Source: Chitinophaga polysaccharea
GTDB taxonomy: Bacteria > Bacteroidota > Bacteroidia > Chitinophagales > Chitinophagaceae
Assembly (NCBI RefSeq): GCF_902150045.1
Contig: NZ_CABFVU010000001.1
Span: 1,922,001 to 1,986,000 of the forward strand
Length of the DNA: 64,000 bases
Reading direction: 5' to 3'
Shown: positions 26,080 through 35,600 of the stretch, piece after piece
How the letters are laid out: each line of letters starts with the position of its first letter
Numbering within the stretch: the first letter of the stretch is position 1
Program-made: the position numbers and the translations under genes
The notes under the pieces: model-generated
Databases searched by the model: none
What the model was told of the DNA's origin: nothing
The model's input: the letters and a program-made list of their open reading frames with translations, nothing else

Positions 26080-26143
26080 AAATAAAAACATTAAAAAAGG
26101 CTGCATGTGAATTCACATGCAGCCTTTTTTAATGTTTTTATTT
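26080..26143. terminator. 64-base perfect palindrome, bidirectional terminator
   Basis: A 32-base arm (26080-26111) is the exact reverse complement of 26112-26143 with no unpaired centre. It contains A/T-runs outside and GGCTGCATGTGAA inside, so either direction yields a G/C stem followed by TTTTTT. Confidence 0.85.
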
Positions 26144-26148
26144 GGTAA

Positions 26149-27372
26149 TCAGGTCGCTTTCAGGGTAATCGCTTCCACCGCCGCCCTTCTGGCCGGGTAC
26201 CAGCTGGCTGCAATACCAATCACCATGATCGTAATAAATACCAGTACAAAATCTGCTGCATGCATGCTAACAGGATAGGAGTCTACCAGGAAAGAAGTTC
26301 CCTCCAGCTTGATAATACCAAAATGCTGCTGTAACAGGCAAAAAGTGGTTCCCAAGCCGAAGCCCAATGCCGTTCCTATACCGGCAATGATCAGCCCCTC
26401 CGCCAGGAATATCCGCATAATCAACGACTTACGCGCGCCCATCGCCTTCAGGATAGTGATGTCTTTCTGCTTTTCTATCACCAGCATATATAACGAACCT
26501 ATCATGTTAAAAGCAGCAATGATCATGATAAAACTAAGTATCACATACACTGCCCACTTCTCGGTTTGCATAATAGCATAAAGCGATTGGTTCTGCTCAT
26601 ACCGGGTTTGTACTTTATACTTACTGCCAAGCAACTTTTCCAGTTGCGCCTTCAGCAGGTTATCGTTTACCCCTGCCCGTATCCCTATTTCCAGCGACGA
26701 CATTTCATCGGGCCCCATCTGCAACAGGTTCCGTAAAAATTCTATGTTAGTAATAACATATTTGCTGTTAAACTCCTGTTGTATGGCAAAAGTACCTGCC
26801 GGGTACAGCACCCCGTTGTTAAGCGCATCTTCGGGGGTCACAAAAGCATTCACATTTCTCCGGGGAAGATATACGGTAACAGGGGCGATGCTATGTACTA
26901 CATCTACCCCCAGCGCACCTTCCAGCTCAAGCCCAAGTACTGCGCGGTAGGCCACACTATCACCAGTGTCAAAACGCCCTCTGATAATGTTGCTCTTCAC
27001 ATCAGTCACATAATTATAACTGCTGTCCACACCTTTCAATACAGCAATCGTTGGCTCGTCGCCGTAGCGAAGCACCGCCTTCTCCTCAATTACCCTGGAA
27101 AAGTGAGTCACTCCCTGCACCGCAGATATTTGCTGCAGCTGTGCAGGCGTAAGAATAATGGTTTTACCCGTAGCCGGCGCCACTTTCACCGCCGGGTAAA
27201 AAGAAGAATAAAGGGATTTCACCAGGCCCTCAAAACCATTGAATACACTCAAAATTACAATCAGGGCGCCTGCCCCAACCGCAATTGCTGCCACACTTAC
27301 CCAGGCAATGATATTGATAGCATTGGTAGATTTCTTTGCACGGAAATAACGGGAAGCAAACTGCCAGACCAT
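26149..27372 (-). CDS. ABC transporter permease, LolC/LolE-like (FtsX family)
   Basis: The 407-residue protein has one N-terminal membrane helix (about 22-45), a large periplasmic domain (about 50-265), and three C-terminal helices with the FtsX signature (YMLVIEKQKDITILKAMGARKSLIMRIFLAEGLIIAGIG). This is the architecture of LolC/LolE, which extract lipoproteins from the inner membrane for transport to the outer membrane. The ATPase subunit (LolD-like) is not adjacent, so another macrolide- or cell-division-type role remains possible. It lies 39 bases downstream of rbfA on the same strand. Confidence 0.87.
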   Translation of the reverse strand: MVWQFASRYFRAKKSTNAINIIAWVSVAAIAVGAGALIVILSVFNGFEGLVKSLYSSFYPAVKVAPATGKTIILTPAQLQQISAVQGVTHFSRVIEEKAVLRYGDEPTIAVLKGVDSSYNYVTDVKSNIIRGRFDTGDSVAYRAVLGLELEGALGVDVVHSIAPVTVYLPRRNVNAFVTPEDALNNGVLYPAGTFAIQQEFNSKYVITNIEFLRNLLQMGPDEMSSLEIGIRAGVNDNLLKAQLEKLLGSKYKVQTRYEQNQSLYAIMQTEKWAVYVILSFIMIIAAFNMIGSLYMLVIEKQKDITILKAMGARKSLIMRIFLAEGLIIAGIGTALGFGLGTTFCLLQQHFGIIKLEGTSFLVDSYPVSMHAADFVLVFITIMVIGIAASWYPARRAAVEAITLKAT

Positions 27373-27411
27373 GTATTTGAATTACGAATGAAGAATGAAA
27401 GATCCGTAACC

Positions 27412-27792
27412 CTATTTCTTGCCATCTTTGATATTGGCATCCTCCTCCCTGATCTTCTTAAACAGCTCTTCCATCTTAAACACATAATCAAGGGTATCGT
27501 CCAGGAAGAAGCTCAGTTCGGGTATCCTGCGCAATTGCTTGCCCAGCCCTATTCCCAGTAATTTCTTGATCTCGCCCATTCTTTCCTTGATCCGCTCCAG
27601 CATCTCCGAAGGCGCTTTGATCTGGAACATGCTCAGGTATACCTTCGCTTCCAGCAGGTCGGGGGTCATCTTCACGGCAGCAACAGATATCATTCCTCCT
27701 TCCACCACATTAAATCCTAAACGCTGGAAAATGCTGCTCAGCTCCTGCTGTACCAGCTGTCCTATTTGTTTCTGCCTTTTAGTTTCCTGCAT
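27412..27792 (-). CDS. rbfA: Ribosome-binding factor A
   Basis: RbfA binds the 30S subunit during late 16S rRNA maturation. From the ATG at 27792 the protein has 126 residues, with the KH-like pattern KQIGQLVQQELSSIF, MISVAAVKMTPDLLEAKVYLSMF and LRRIPELSFFLDDTLDY, all conserved in RbfA. It is followed by the LolC/E-like gene, with which it is probably co-transcribed. Confidence 0.93.
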   Translation of the reverse strand: MQETKRQKQIGQLVQQELSSIFQRLGFNVVEGGMISVAAVKMTPDLLEAKVYLSMFQIKAPSEMLERIKERMGEIKKLLGIGLGKQLRRIPELSFFLDDTLDYVFKMEELFKKIREEDANIKDGKK

Positions 27793-27955
27793 CTCTTTCA
27801 ATTTTAATCGTTAATAAAACAGTCTGCGTACGATAATAACACAATTACCCCACGCCGCCAAACCGTAACCGGCTGCCGGCAGCCCGTCAGTTGCGAAATT
27901 AACCATTTCCGGCAAAGAATAGCCGCAATTACACCCCCTCATACCTTAATTATGC

Positions 27956-27963
27956 TATTTTTG
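27956..27963 (+). promoter_or_regulatory. -7 element for the ABC exporter gene
   Basis: TATTTTTG, exact TAnnTTTG match, 26 bases before the ATG at 27990. Confidence 0.6.
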
Positions 27964-27989
27964 CCAGCAAGTTAAACAGACTAACAGGC

Positions 27990-29822
27990 ATGAAGACATT
28001 CAAGCGATTACTACGATTTGCCACACCTTTGCATCATTATCTGCCCGAATACGTTATATATACTTTTATAGGTATCATATTCGGCATGGTCAATTTCGCT
28101 ATGCTGATCCCGCTACTGACCGTTATTTTCAACCAGGTGGGCGAAGTGCCCCAGGCCCTGCCTGAACCTCATTTTACTTTCTCTATCAACTATTTTATAG
28201 ACCTGTTCAACTACTATTTCTATAACTTTATCAGGGCCAGCGGCTCCAAGCAAAGCGCTCTTTACTTTGTTTGCGCCGTGATTGGTGTATGTATTGTGAT
28301 CGCCAACTTCGGCCGGTATATGAGCGCAAGGGTAATGGTACGACTAAAAATGACCGTACTTTCCAGGTTACGTATACGCCTCTATGAAAAGTTCACCCAG
28401 CAATCACTGTCGTTTTACAGCGAACAGCAGAAAGGCGACCTGCTTTCTTCCATGACCAACGATGTACAGGAAATCGAAAACAGTGTGATCAATGCCATAC
28501 AAACACTGTTGCGCGACCCTTTCATCATCATCGGTTACTTTGCGGCATTGTTCTATCTTTCTGTAAAGCTTACCCTGTTCACTATCGTATTCTTTCCTAT
28601 CTCCGGGCTGCTGATATCTTACGTTTCCAAAAAATTAAAATTAAAAGGAAAGTTCAGCCAGGACCTGCTGGGAAAAATTCTATCTGTAACAGAAGAAACA
28701 TTAAGCGGTATCAGGATCATACAATCCTTTACCGCCGAACGTTTTATGAAAAATAAATTCGGTGAGGTCAACAACCGCTTTGTGAAAGTAAGCAAGTCGA
28801 TGTACAACCAGCGGGAACTTGCTTCTCCTATCTCCGAAATACTGGGTGTAATTGTAATTGTTATCCTTGTTATTTACGGCGGAAGCCTGGTATTGTCCGG
28901 CAGCGAACTGCTTACCGGCGCTACTTTCATGACATACCTCGTTTTCTATTCACAGATCATGCAGCCGGCAAAGAATGTATCTACTTCTATAACTACTATC
29001 CAGAAAGGAATGGTAGCGAGTGAAAGGATTTTTAAAATACTGGACGCGCCGGTAACTATTCATGAAAAACCCGGGGCAAGCCCTGTTAGTGAGTTTACTA
29101 CCAGGGTTGAATACGATAATGTGTCCTTTAAATACGAGCAGCAATATGTCTTGAAAAAAATCCAGCTTACTATTCACAAAGGACAGATGGTAGCGCTGGT
29201 AGGCCGCAGCGGCGCCGGAAAATCCACAATGGCCGACCTCTTACCCCGCTTCTATGATGTGAATGAAGGCGCCATCCGGATAGACGGTACCGATATACGC
29301 GACCTGAAGGTGCACGATCTTCGCAACCTGATCGGCGTGGTTTCTCAGGAAGCGATCCTGTTTAATGATACCGTATTTAATAATATTGCCTTTGGCCAGC
29401 CGAAAGCCGACAGGGAAGCCATTATAGCCGCTGCCAAAATTGCCAATGCGCACGAATTCATTGAGCAACTCGATAATGGCTACGATACAATTATCGGCGA
29501 CCGCGGGCTGAAACTTAGCGGGGGCCAGCGTCAGCGCCTTACTATTGCCAGGGCTATCTTTAAAAATCCTCCTGTTCTCATCCTGGATGAAGCTACTTCC
29601 GCATTGGATACAGAATCTGAAAAACTGGTACAGGCTGCATTGGATAAACTCATGCAAAACCGCACCACTATTGTAATTGCACACCGTTTGAGCACTATTC
29701 AGCATGCCAGCGAAATTATTGTAATGGACCAGGGAGAGATCAAAGAACGCGGTACGCATGATGCTTTACTGAAACAAAACGGGATCTACCACAAACTGGT
29801 GGAAATGCAGGAATTCAAATAG
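27990..29822 (+). CDS. MsbA-like ABC exporter (fused permease and ATPase)
   Basis: The 610-residue half-transporter has an N-terminal membrane domain with six helices (about 1-330) and a C-terminal ATPase: Walker A GRSGAGKST near residue 406, Q-loop GVVSQEAILF, signature LSGGQRQR, Walker B VLILDEATSALD and H-loop IAHRLSTI. It would act as a homodimer moving lipids, lipid-linked glycans or drugs out of the cytoplasm. The neighbour downstream is a glycosyltransferase fusion, but a terminator lies between them. Confidence 0.93.
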   Translation: MKTFKRLLRFATPLHHYLPEYVIYTFIGIIFGMVNFAMLIPLLTVIFNQVGEVPQALPEPHFTFSINYFIDLFNYYFYNFIRASGSKQSALYFVCAVIGVCIVIANFGRYMSARVMVRLKMTVLSRLRIRLYEKFTQQSLSFYSEQQKGDLLSSMTNDVQEIENSVINAIQTLLRDPFIIIGYFAALFYLSVKLTLFTIVFFPISGLLISYVSKKLKLKGKFSQDLLGKILSVTEETLSGIRIIQSFTAERFMKNKFGEVNNRFVKVSKSMYNQRELASPISEILGVIVIVILVIYGGSLVLSGSELLTGATFMTYLVFYSQIMQPAKNVSTSITTIQKGMVASERIFKILDAPVTIHEKPGASPVSEFTTRVEYDNVSFKYEQQYVLKKIQLTIHKGQMVALVGRSGAGKSTMADLLPRFYDVNEGAIRIDGTDIRDLKVHDLRNLIGVVSQEAILFNDTVFNNIAFGQPKADREAIIAAAKIANAHEFIEQLDNGYDTIIGDRGLKLSGGQRQRLTIARAIFKNPPVLILDEATSALDTESEKLVQAALDKLMQNRTTIVIAHRLSTIQHASEIIVMDQGEIKERGTHDALLKQNGIYHKLVEMQEFK

Positions 29823-29850
29823 GGAACAACTAACGTTTAAGAATATACGT

Positions 29851-29898
29851 AAACGCCGGATGCAACTACTTTACAGGTAGCGCATCCGGCGTTTTTCA
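29851..29898 (+). terminator. Terminator after the ABC exporter gene
   Basis: AAACGCCGGATGC (29851-29863) pairs perfectly with GCATCCGGCGTTT (29882-29894), with a TTTTT run at 29892-29896; an inner CTAC/GTAG pair extends the structure. Confidence 0.85.
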
Positions 29899-30040
29899 AT
29901 CCCTGTATGGGTTTCCATAACATTTCCTTCTTCTCAAAAAACCGGCAATGGGTACGGTTTTTGTTATTAAAGCGGCCTTATAATGCCAACACCAGCTCTT
30001 TACAGCACTATTTTTTAACCTTTTAACATAGCGAACTCCT

Positions 30041-31558
30041 ATGATATCTATCGTAATTCCTGTATTAAACGAAGGTGCTACCATACGCCAGGTTATTAAA
30101 ACAGTAAAAAAAACATCCCGGAAAATTGAGATCATTGTGGTAGATGATAATTCTACAGACAACACAGTGGAAGAGGCCATGAAGGAACATGTGAGAGTGA
30201 TCACCAGCAGCCAGCGCGGAAAAGGGATATCTATGCGTGAAGGGATGATGGCAGCAAAACACGATATTATTGCCTATGTAGACGGCGACATCCTTACTTA
30301 TCCTGATAATATTATAGACCTCTTAACTGGTCCTATTGAAAAAGATGAAGCAGACTTCGTCAAATCCTATTTTGAAAGGCAGGCAGGCAGGGTCACCCAA
30401 TTGGTGGCCAAGCCGCTGCTGAGTATCTTATACCCGGAGCTTGCCCACTTCCAGCAGCCGCTCAGCGGTATGATCGCAGCCCGTAAATCATTCCTTTCAC
30501 GGGTGCATTTTGAAAATGACTATGGGGTGGATATTGGATTGCTGATAGATATGCATCATCTTGGCGCACGTATCACAGAAGCCAATATCGGCAAGGTGGA
30601 AAATGCCATGCAAACATGGGAACAGCTGAGTAAAATGTCGAGGGAAGTATCGCGTACCATTCTTCGCAAAGCGGAAAATATACCGCAGGAAAACCTGGAA
30701 ACACTGGGTAATATTAACCTGATACGGGAGCAGATGGAGTATTCTATCCTGGAGTCTATTGACAAGCTGCAGAAGATGGTCATCTTCAACCTGGACCATG
30801 CCGTGTTTACACAGGATTACATGCAATGGGCCGCAGTAGCCTTTGGCCAGGAGGAAGGATTGCAGGAAATCGAATCTGCCGGGCATGACCCGGTAACTGC
30901 ACTTCACCTGAAAGCTACGCTTTTCGAAGGCCGCAATATTGCCGAGCTCCTGGAAGTAGCAGATGCTATTCCGCTGTTACCGGGTATCCGTGAAATAGTG
31001 CGGGAGCTGAAGAAAAGAGGCTATGCCGTTGGTCTGATCACCGATGGATTTGGTACTGTAGCACGCCATATCAAAAATCAGCTGGGAATGGATTTCGTAT
31101 TTGCCAATAAGCTGCACCTGATCAATAGTGTGGCCACCGGCGAATTTACCGTGGCTGATTATTTTATGAAAGGAGAGGAGTATGAACGGAGTAATGTATT
31201 CCCATACATAGCTGAGCAGTATCATATTAATACCCAGAATATTATTTATGTGGGAGATGGAAAACGGGACAGCAGGTTATTGAGCGAGGCCGGGATCGGC
31301 GTTGCTTTTTGTCCACAGTATCCCGGCAATGTTGTAGAAAAGGTTGCCGATAAAATCATCAGTGGCTTGTCGTTAGCGCCGTTGCTTGATATTGCCCAGG
31401 CAAGTCCGGCAAGATTCGGGATCAAATTACCGGCTATCAGTAAAAAGCAGGCACGTACTATTGGGGTAAGCAGCCTGATTGGTATTGCCGGAGCAGGATT
31501 ACTTTATTTCGCTGTTCGGCAGATACGCAATAAAAAAGCAGCAGTAGCTGCCTGTTAA
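30041..31558 (+). CDS. Glycosyltransferase family 2 fused to an HAD-like domain and a C-terminal membrane helix
   Basis: The 505-residue protein has three parts. Residues 1 to about 215 form a GT-A glycosyltransferase (SIVIPVLNEGATI, VVDDNSTDNT and the metal-binding YVDGDI at 79-84); the similarity is to glucosyl-3-phosphoglycerate synthase-type enzymes. Residues about 245-445 form a HAD phosphatase-like domain resembling SerB, with motif II LITDGFG (T335), a lysine-containing segment YFMKGEE and motif IV VGDGKRDSRLL (D406, D410). The nucleophile motif, normally FDxDGT, reads FNLDHAVF (249-256), so the first Asp is Asn. A hydrophobic helix near 475-492 could anchor it to the membrane. A bifunctional synthase/phosphatase making a glycosylglycerate is attractive, but the altered motif argues against ordinary phosphatase chemistry. 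Confidence 0.8.
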   Translation: MISIVIPVLNEGATIRQVIKTVKKTSRKIEIIVVDDNSTDNTVEEAMKEHVRVITSSQRGKGISMREGMMAAKHDIIAYVDGDILTYPDNIIDLLTGPIEKDEADFVKSYFERQAGRVTQLVAKPLLSILYPELAHFQQPLSGMIAARKSFLSRVHFENDYGVDIGLLIDMHHLGARITEANIGKVENAMQTWEQLSKMSREVSRTILRKAENIPQENLETLGNINLIREQMEYSILESIDKLQKMVIFNLDHAVFTQDYMQWAAVAFGQEEGLQEIESAGHDPVTALHLKATLFEGRNIAELLEVADAIPLLPGIREIVRELKKRGYAVGLITDGFGTVARHIKNQLGMDFVFANKLHLINSVATGEFTVADYFMKGEEYERSNVFPYIAEQYHINTQNIIYVGDGKRDSRLLSEAGIGVAFCPQYPGNVVEKVADKIISGLSLAPLLDIAQASPARFGIKLPAISKKQARTIGVSSLIGIAGAGLLYFAVRQIRNKKAAVAAC

Positions 31559-31578
31559 AATATTTCACCTTAAAAGAA

Positions 31579-31630
31579 AAAGGCGCCGCGGATAACCGCT
31601 GCGCCTTTCTTGTTCTGGTAAAACCAGAAC
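31579..31630. terminator. Two tandem hairpins between convergent genes
   Basis: AAGGCGC...GCGCCTT (31580-31607, with inner GCGG/CCGC) is a bidirectional terminator followed on the plus side by TCTTGTT. A second perfect stem, GTTCTGGT/ACCAGAAC (31612-31630), ends at the stop codon of the next minus-strand gene. Confidence 0.75.
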
Positions 31631-32676
31631 TATTTACTTTTAGCCAGTTTGGCTTCAATGCTCAATGTAGCGTGAGGAACAGCCCTGAGACGCGCCTTAT
31701 CTATCAATTTACCGGTTACGCGGCAAATACCATAGGTTTTGTTTTCGATACGCATCATTGCTTTTTCCAGGTGATCAATGAACTGGATCTGACGGCTGGC
31801 CATCTGGTTCAGTTGCTCTCTTTCCTGTGAGCCGCTGCCATCTTCCATGCTCATGTATTTGTTTTCTGTATCATCAGTTCCTGCTTCGTCTTTACGGGTG
31901 ATCAGGCCTTGCAGATAGATGAGCTCCTTTTTAGCTGATTCCAGCTTCTTCTGGATCAATTCTCTGAATTCCTGCAGGTCTGAATCACTGTATCTGTATA
32001 CAGGACCGGAAGGTTGCGCCGGTTGGTCCAGCACTGATTTTGTAAATTCAGGCTGATAAGTTACCAGGGTAGCTTTTCCGCCTTTCTTTTCAGGTTTTTC
32101 AGGTTTTTCGGGTTTTTCGGATTTTTCCGCCTTTACTGATTTTTCAGCCTTAACAACAGGCTTCTCCGCTGCTTTCTTGCTGGATTCTTTTTCCTTAGCA
32201 ACTTCTACCTTAGTATCTGCTTTCTTTACTGCCATCGTTTTAAGTTCTTTTTCTTCTGACTTAGAAATAAATGGTTTCTCTTTTTCAGCGGAAACACTTT
32301 TCGTTACCACTCGCTGCTTTACAGCAGGCTCTTTTTTAACGGTCGATTTCGCAGGTACAGCAACTTTCTTGACGGATGTTGTTTTACTGTTTGGTAAGGC
32401 AGAGGCCTTTTTCACTGCTTTTTTAGGCGCCGGAGCGGCTTTTTTGGCAGTGCTTTTAGCTACCACGGCTTTTCCGGCTGCTGGTTTTGCTGCCGCTTTG
32501 GAAGCCGCCTTTGCAGGGGCCGCTTTTGCAGCTGCTTTTTTAGGAGCGGGCGCCGTTTTCTTCACCGGAGCAACAGGTTTGGCAGCTTTTTTTGCTGTTG
32601 ATGCCTTCGCTACAGTCTTTTTAGCCGGAGCTGCCTTTTGGGTCGTTTTACTAGCAACCTTCTTTTTTGTTGCCAT
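31630..32676 (-). CDS. Histone-H1-like lysine/alanine-rich N-terminus fused to a DksA/TraR-like domain
   Basis: Residues 1 to about 200 are low-complexity and strongly basic, with many AAKKA, AKKA and PAKKA units like the C-terminal tail of histone H1 and bacterial Hc1-type nucleoid proteins. A KPE-repeat (about 180-197) follows. Residues about 228-348 match the DksA/TraR coiled-coil and globular domain (FRELIQKKLESAKKELIYLQG, then NKTYGICRVTGKLIDKARLRAVP). The zinc finger is degenerate: C318 is the only cysteine in the whole protein, where true DksA has four. The protein probably binds DNA and/or RNA polymerase. It starts 6 bases after the ileS stop codon, so both are almost certainly in one transcript. 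Confidence 0.85.
   Translation of the reverse strand: MATKKKVASKTTQKAAPAKKTVAKASTAKKAAKPVAPVKKTAPAPKKAAAKAAPAKAASKAAAKPAAGKAVVAKSTAKKAAPAPKKAVKKASALPNSKTTSVKKVAVPAKSTVKKEPAVKQRVVTKSVSAEKEKPFISKSEEKELKTMAVKKADTKVEVAKEKESSKKAAEKPVVKAEKSVKAEKSEKPEKPEKPEKKGGKATLVTYQPEFTKSVLDQPAQPSGPVYRYSDSDLQEFRELIQKKLESAKKELIYLQGLITRKDEAGTDDTENKYMSMEDGSGSQEREQLNQMASRQIQFIDHLEKAMMRIENKTYGICRVTGKLIDKARLRAVPHATLSIEAKLAKSK
32087..32122 (-). repeat. 9-bp tandem repeat encoding Lys-Pro-Glu units
   Basis: Four consecutive 9-base units of the form TTTTCAGGT/TTTTCGGGT encode the KPE/EKP repeats in the linker of the H1-DksA fusion. Such repeats can expand or contract by slippage in frame. Confidence 0.75.
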
Positions 32677-32682
32677 GGGGGA

Positions 32683-35600
32683 TTAGCTTTTTTTGTTAAC
32701 TAATACATTAAATTTAAGGTCATTTACCTCTATTTCTGTACCATCCTGTAATCGCTCCACTAATTCCAGACTATCTGCCAAAATTTCCGTGCAAATATAA
32801 TCATTATAGTTCACAATGGCCGACTTGAGCGTATCTACACTTTCAACTGTCACATCAATTCTGTCAGTCAATGCAAAATCACTATCCTTGCGGATTTTTT
32901 GTATACGGTTCACCAGTTCCCTGGCGTTTCCTTCATCCTGTAACTGGGAGGTAATAGTAATATCCAGCGCTACCGTCAGGGCACCTTTATTAGCTACTGT
33001 CCATCCTGGAATATCTTCTGAAATGATCTCAACGTCGGAAAGCTGGATTTGCAACTGCTCTCCCTCTACCACCAGGTTAAAATGGCCGTCGCGCTCTATA
33101 GTGGCAATTTCTGCTTCCGTGAACGCGCTGATAGCGGCTGCCACGGTTTTCATCTTTGCTCCCATTTTACCACCGAGGGACTTGAAGTTAGGCTTAATCT
33201 TTTTCTTGATAAAACCCTCCGTTTCCGTAAGATAATCAATCCCTTTGACATTGACCTCACTTTTTATCAGGTCAGCAACCAATTCTATCTGCTCTTTTAT
33301 CCGGCCATTGGCTACAGGGATCAGAATCTTCTGCAGAGGCTGGCGCACTTTAATGTTCACCTTTTTACGCAAGGATAATACCAGTGAGGAAATATCCTGG
33401 GCCAGCTGCATTCTTTCTTCCAGATCAGCATCTACCCCAGCTTCATTGATCACCGGGAAATCAGTATGGTGGACAGAAGCCGCTTTATTGCGGCCGCTTA
33501 CGCTGTTCAGGTTGCTAAATAACCAATCGGTGAAAAATGGGGAAACCGGGGCCATCAATTGTGTAATTTTTTCCAAACATTCGTATAATGTCTGGTAAGC
33601 ACTGATCTTATCATGCTCGTATTCTCCCTTCCAGAACCGGCGGCGGCACAAACGTACGTACCAGTTACTCAGCTGCTCATCCACAAAACGCTCTATCGCT
33701 CTTCCCGCCTGGGTAGGCTCGTAGTCGTCAAAACTGCTGGTCACATCTTTTATAAGGGTGTTCAATACTGAAATGATCCAACGGTCAATTTCCGGGCGTT
33801 CTTCCAGTGGAATATATGCCTCCTTGAAAGTAAACTTATCAAGATTGGCATACATAGCAAAGAAGTTATATGTATTATACAGGGTGCCAAACAGCTTGCG
33901 CTGTGCTTCTCCTATACCTTTTACATCAAACTTTAAACTATCCCAGGGCGAAGCATTGGTGATCAGGTACCAGCGGGTGGCATCTGCTCCAAATTTCTCG
34001 ATGGTTTCAAATGGGTTCACTACGTTACCGAGGCGTTTACTCATTTTCTGGCCTTTCGCATCCAGCACCAATCCGTTGGAAACCACTGTTTTATATGCCA
34101 CGCTATCGAATAACATCACTCCAAGAGCGTGCAATGTATAAAACCAGCCACGGGTCTGGTCTACCCCTTCCGCAATAAAATCGGCCGGGAAAGCCTGTCC
34201 CTTATCTACCAGCTCCTTGTTTTCGAAAGGATAGTGCCATTGTGCGTAAGGCATAGCCCCACTATCAAACCAAACATCCACCAGGTCGGGCTCGCGGCGC
34301 ATCGGCTTGCCAGAAGGGCTCACCAGGATAATATCATCTACATAAGGCTTATGCAGGTCGAGAATACCTTCATGGAGGTAGGACTTATTCACATCTCCTC
34401 CTAAAACCTGGTTGGCTTTACGGATCTCCGCATTCAGTTCCTCAATGCCCCCGATACAGATCTCTTCTGAGCCATCTTCAGTACGCCAGATCGGTAATGG
34501 TGTGCCCCAGTAACGGCTGCGGCTAAGGTTCCAGTCCACCATATTTTCCAGCCAGTTACCAAAACGGCCGGTACCGGTGGAGGCTGGTTTCCAGTTGATG
34601 GTTTTGTTCAGCTCAACCATCCTGTCTTTTACGGCAGTGGTTTTAATAAACCAGGCATCCAGCGGGTAATATAACACCGGCTTATCGGTGCGCCAGCAAT
34701 GCGGGTAGGTATGCTCATACTTTTCCACTCTGAACGCGCGGTTCTCTTTTTTCAGTTTCACCGCAATATCCACATCTACATCTTTGTAGTCGGGATCATC
34801 CTTATAATTCTTCACATACCGGCCTGAGAATTCACCTACATTATCAGTGAACTTACCGGATCTGTCCACCAATGTCAAAATACCGATACCGTATTTCTTA
34901 CCTACACGGTTATCATCTGCACCAAAGGCCGGGGCAGTATGAACGATGCCTGTACCATCTTCTGTGGTTACAAAGTCGCCCAGCAGCACCCGGAATGGAT
35001 CACCTTCTTCGGGCTGAGCAAATGGTAACAATTGTTCATAACGGATATTTTCAAGCTGGCTGCCCTTAAAGCTGGTCAGTATTTTCCAGGGAATTATTTT
35101 ATCCCCTTCCTTATAGGCGGCAAAGTCGCCGTTTTCTCCTTCTGCCTTAAAATATTTACCAAGTAATACTTTAGCCATTACCACGTTCACCGGAAGGTGG
35201 GTGTATGGATTAAAAGTATTTACCAGTACATATTCTATATTGGCGCCTACAGTCAAACCCAGGTTGGACGGTAAGGTCCAGGGGGTGGTGGTCCAGGCCA
35301 GGAAAAAAACCTCGTCTGATCCGGCAGCGTCAAAAAGGAATTGTGAGTTATCTACTTTTTGGGCCTTAAACATAGCCACCACAGTAGTATCCTTTACATC
35401 TTTGTAGGTGCCTGGCTGATTCAGCTCATGGGAACTTAAACCGGTACCGGCTGCGGGAGAGTAGGGCTGGATACTTACGCTTTTATATAAGAATCCTTTT
35501 TTATAAAGCGTTTGAAGACACCACCAGAGTGTTTCAATATAATTATTTTCAAAAGTGATATAAGGATCTTTCAGGTCAACCCAATATCCCATCTTAAGGG

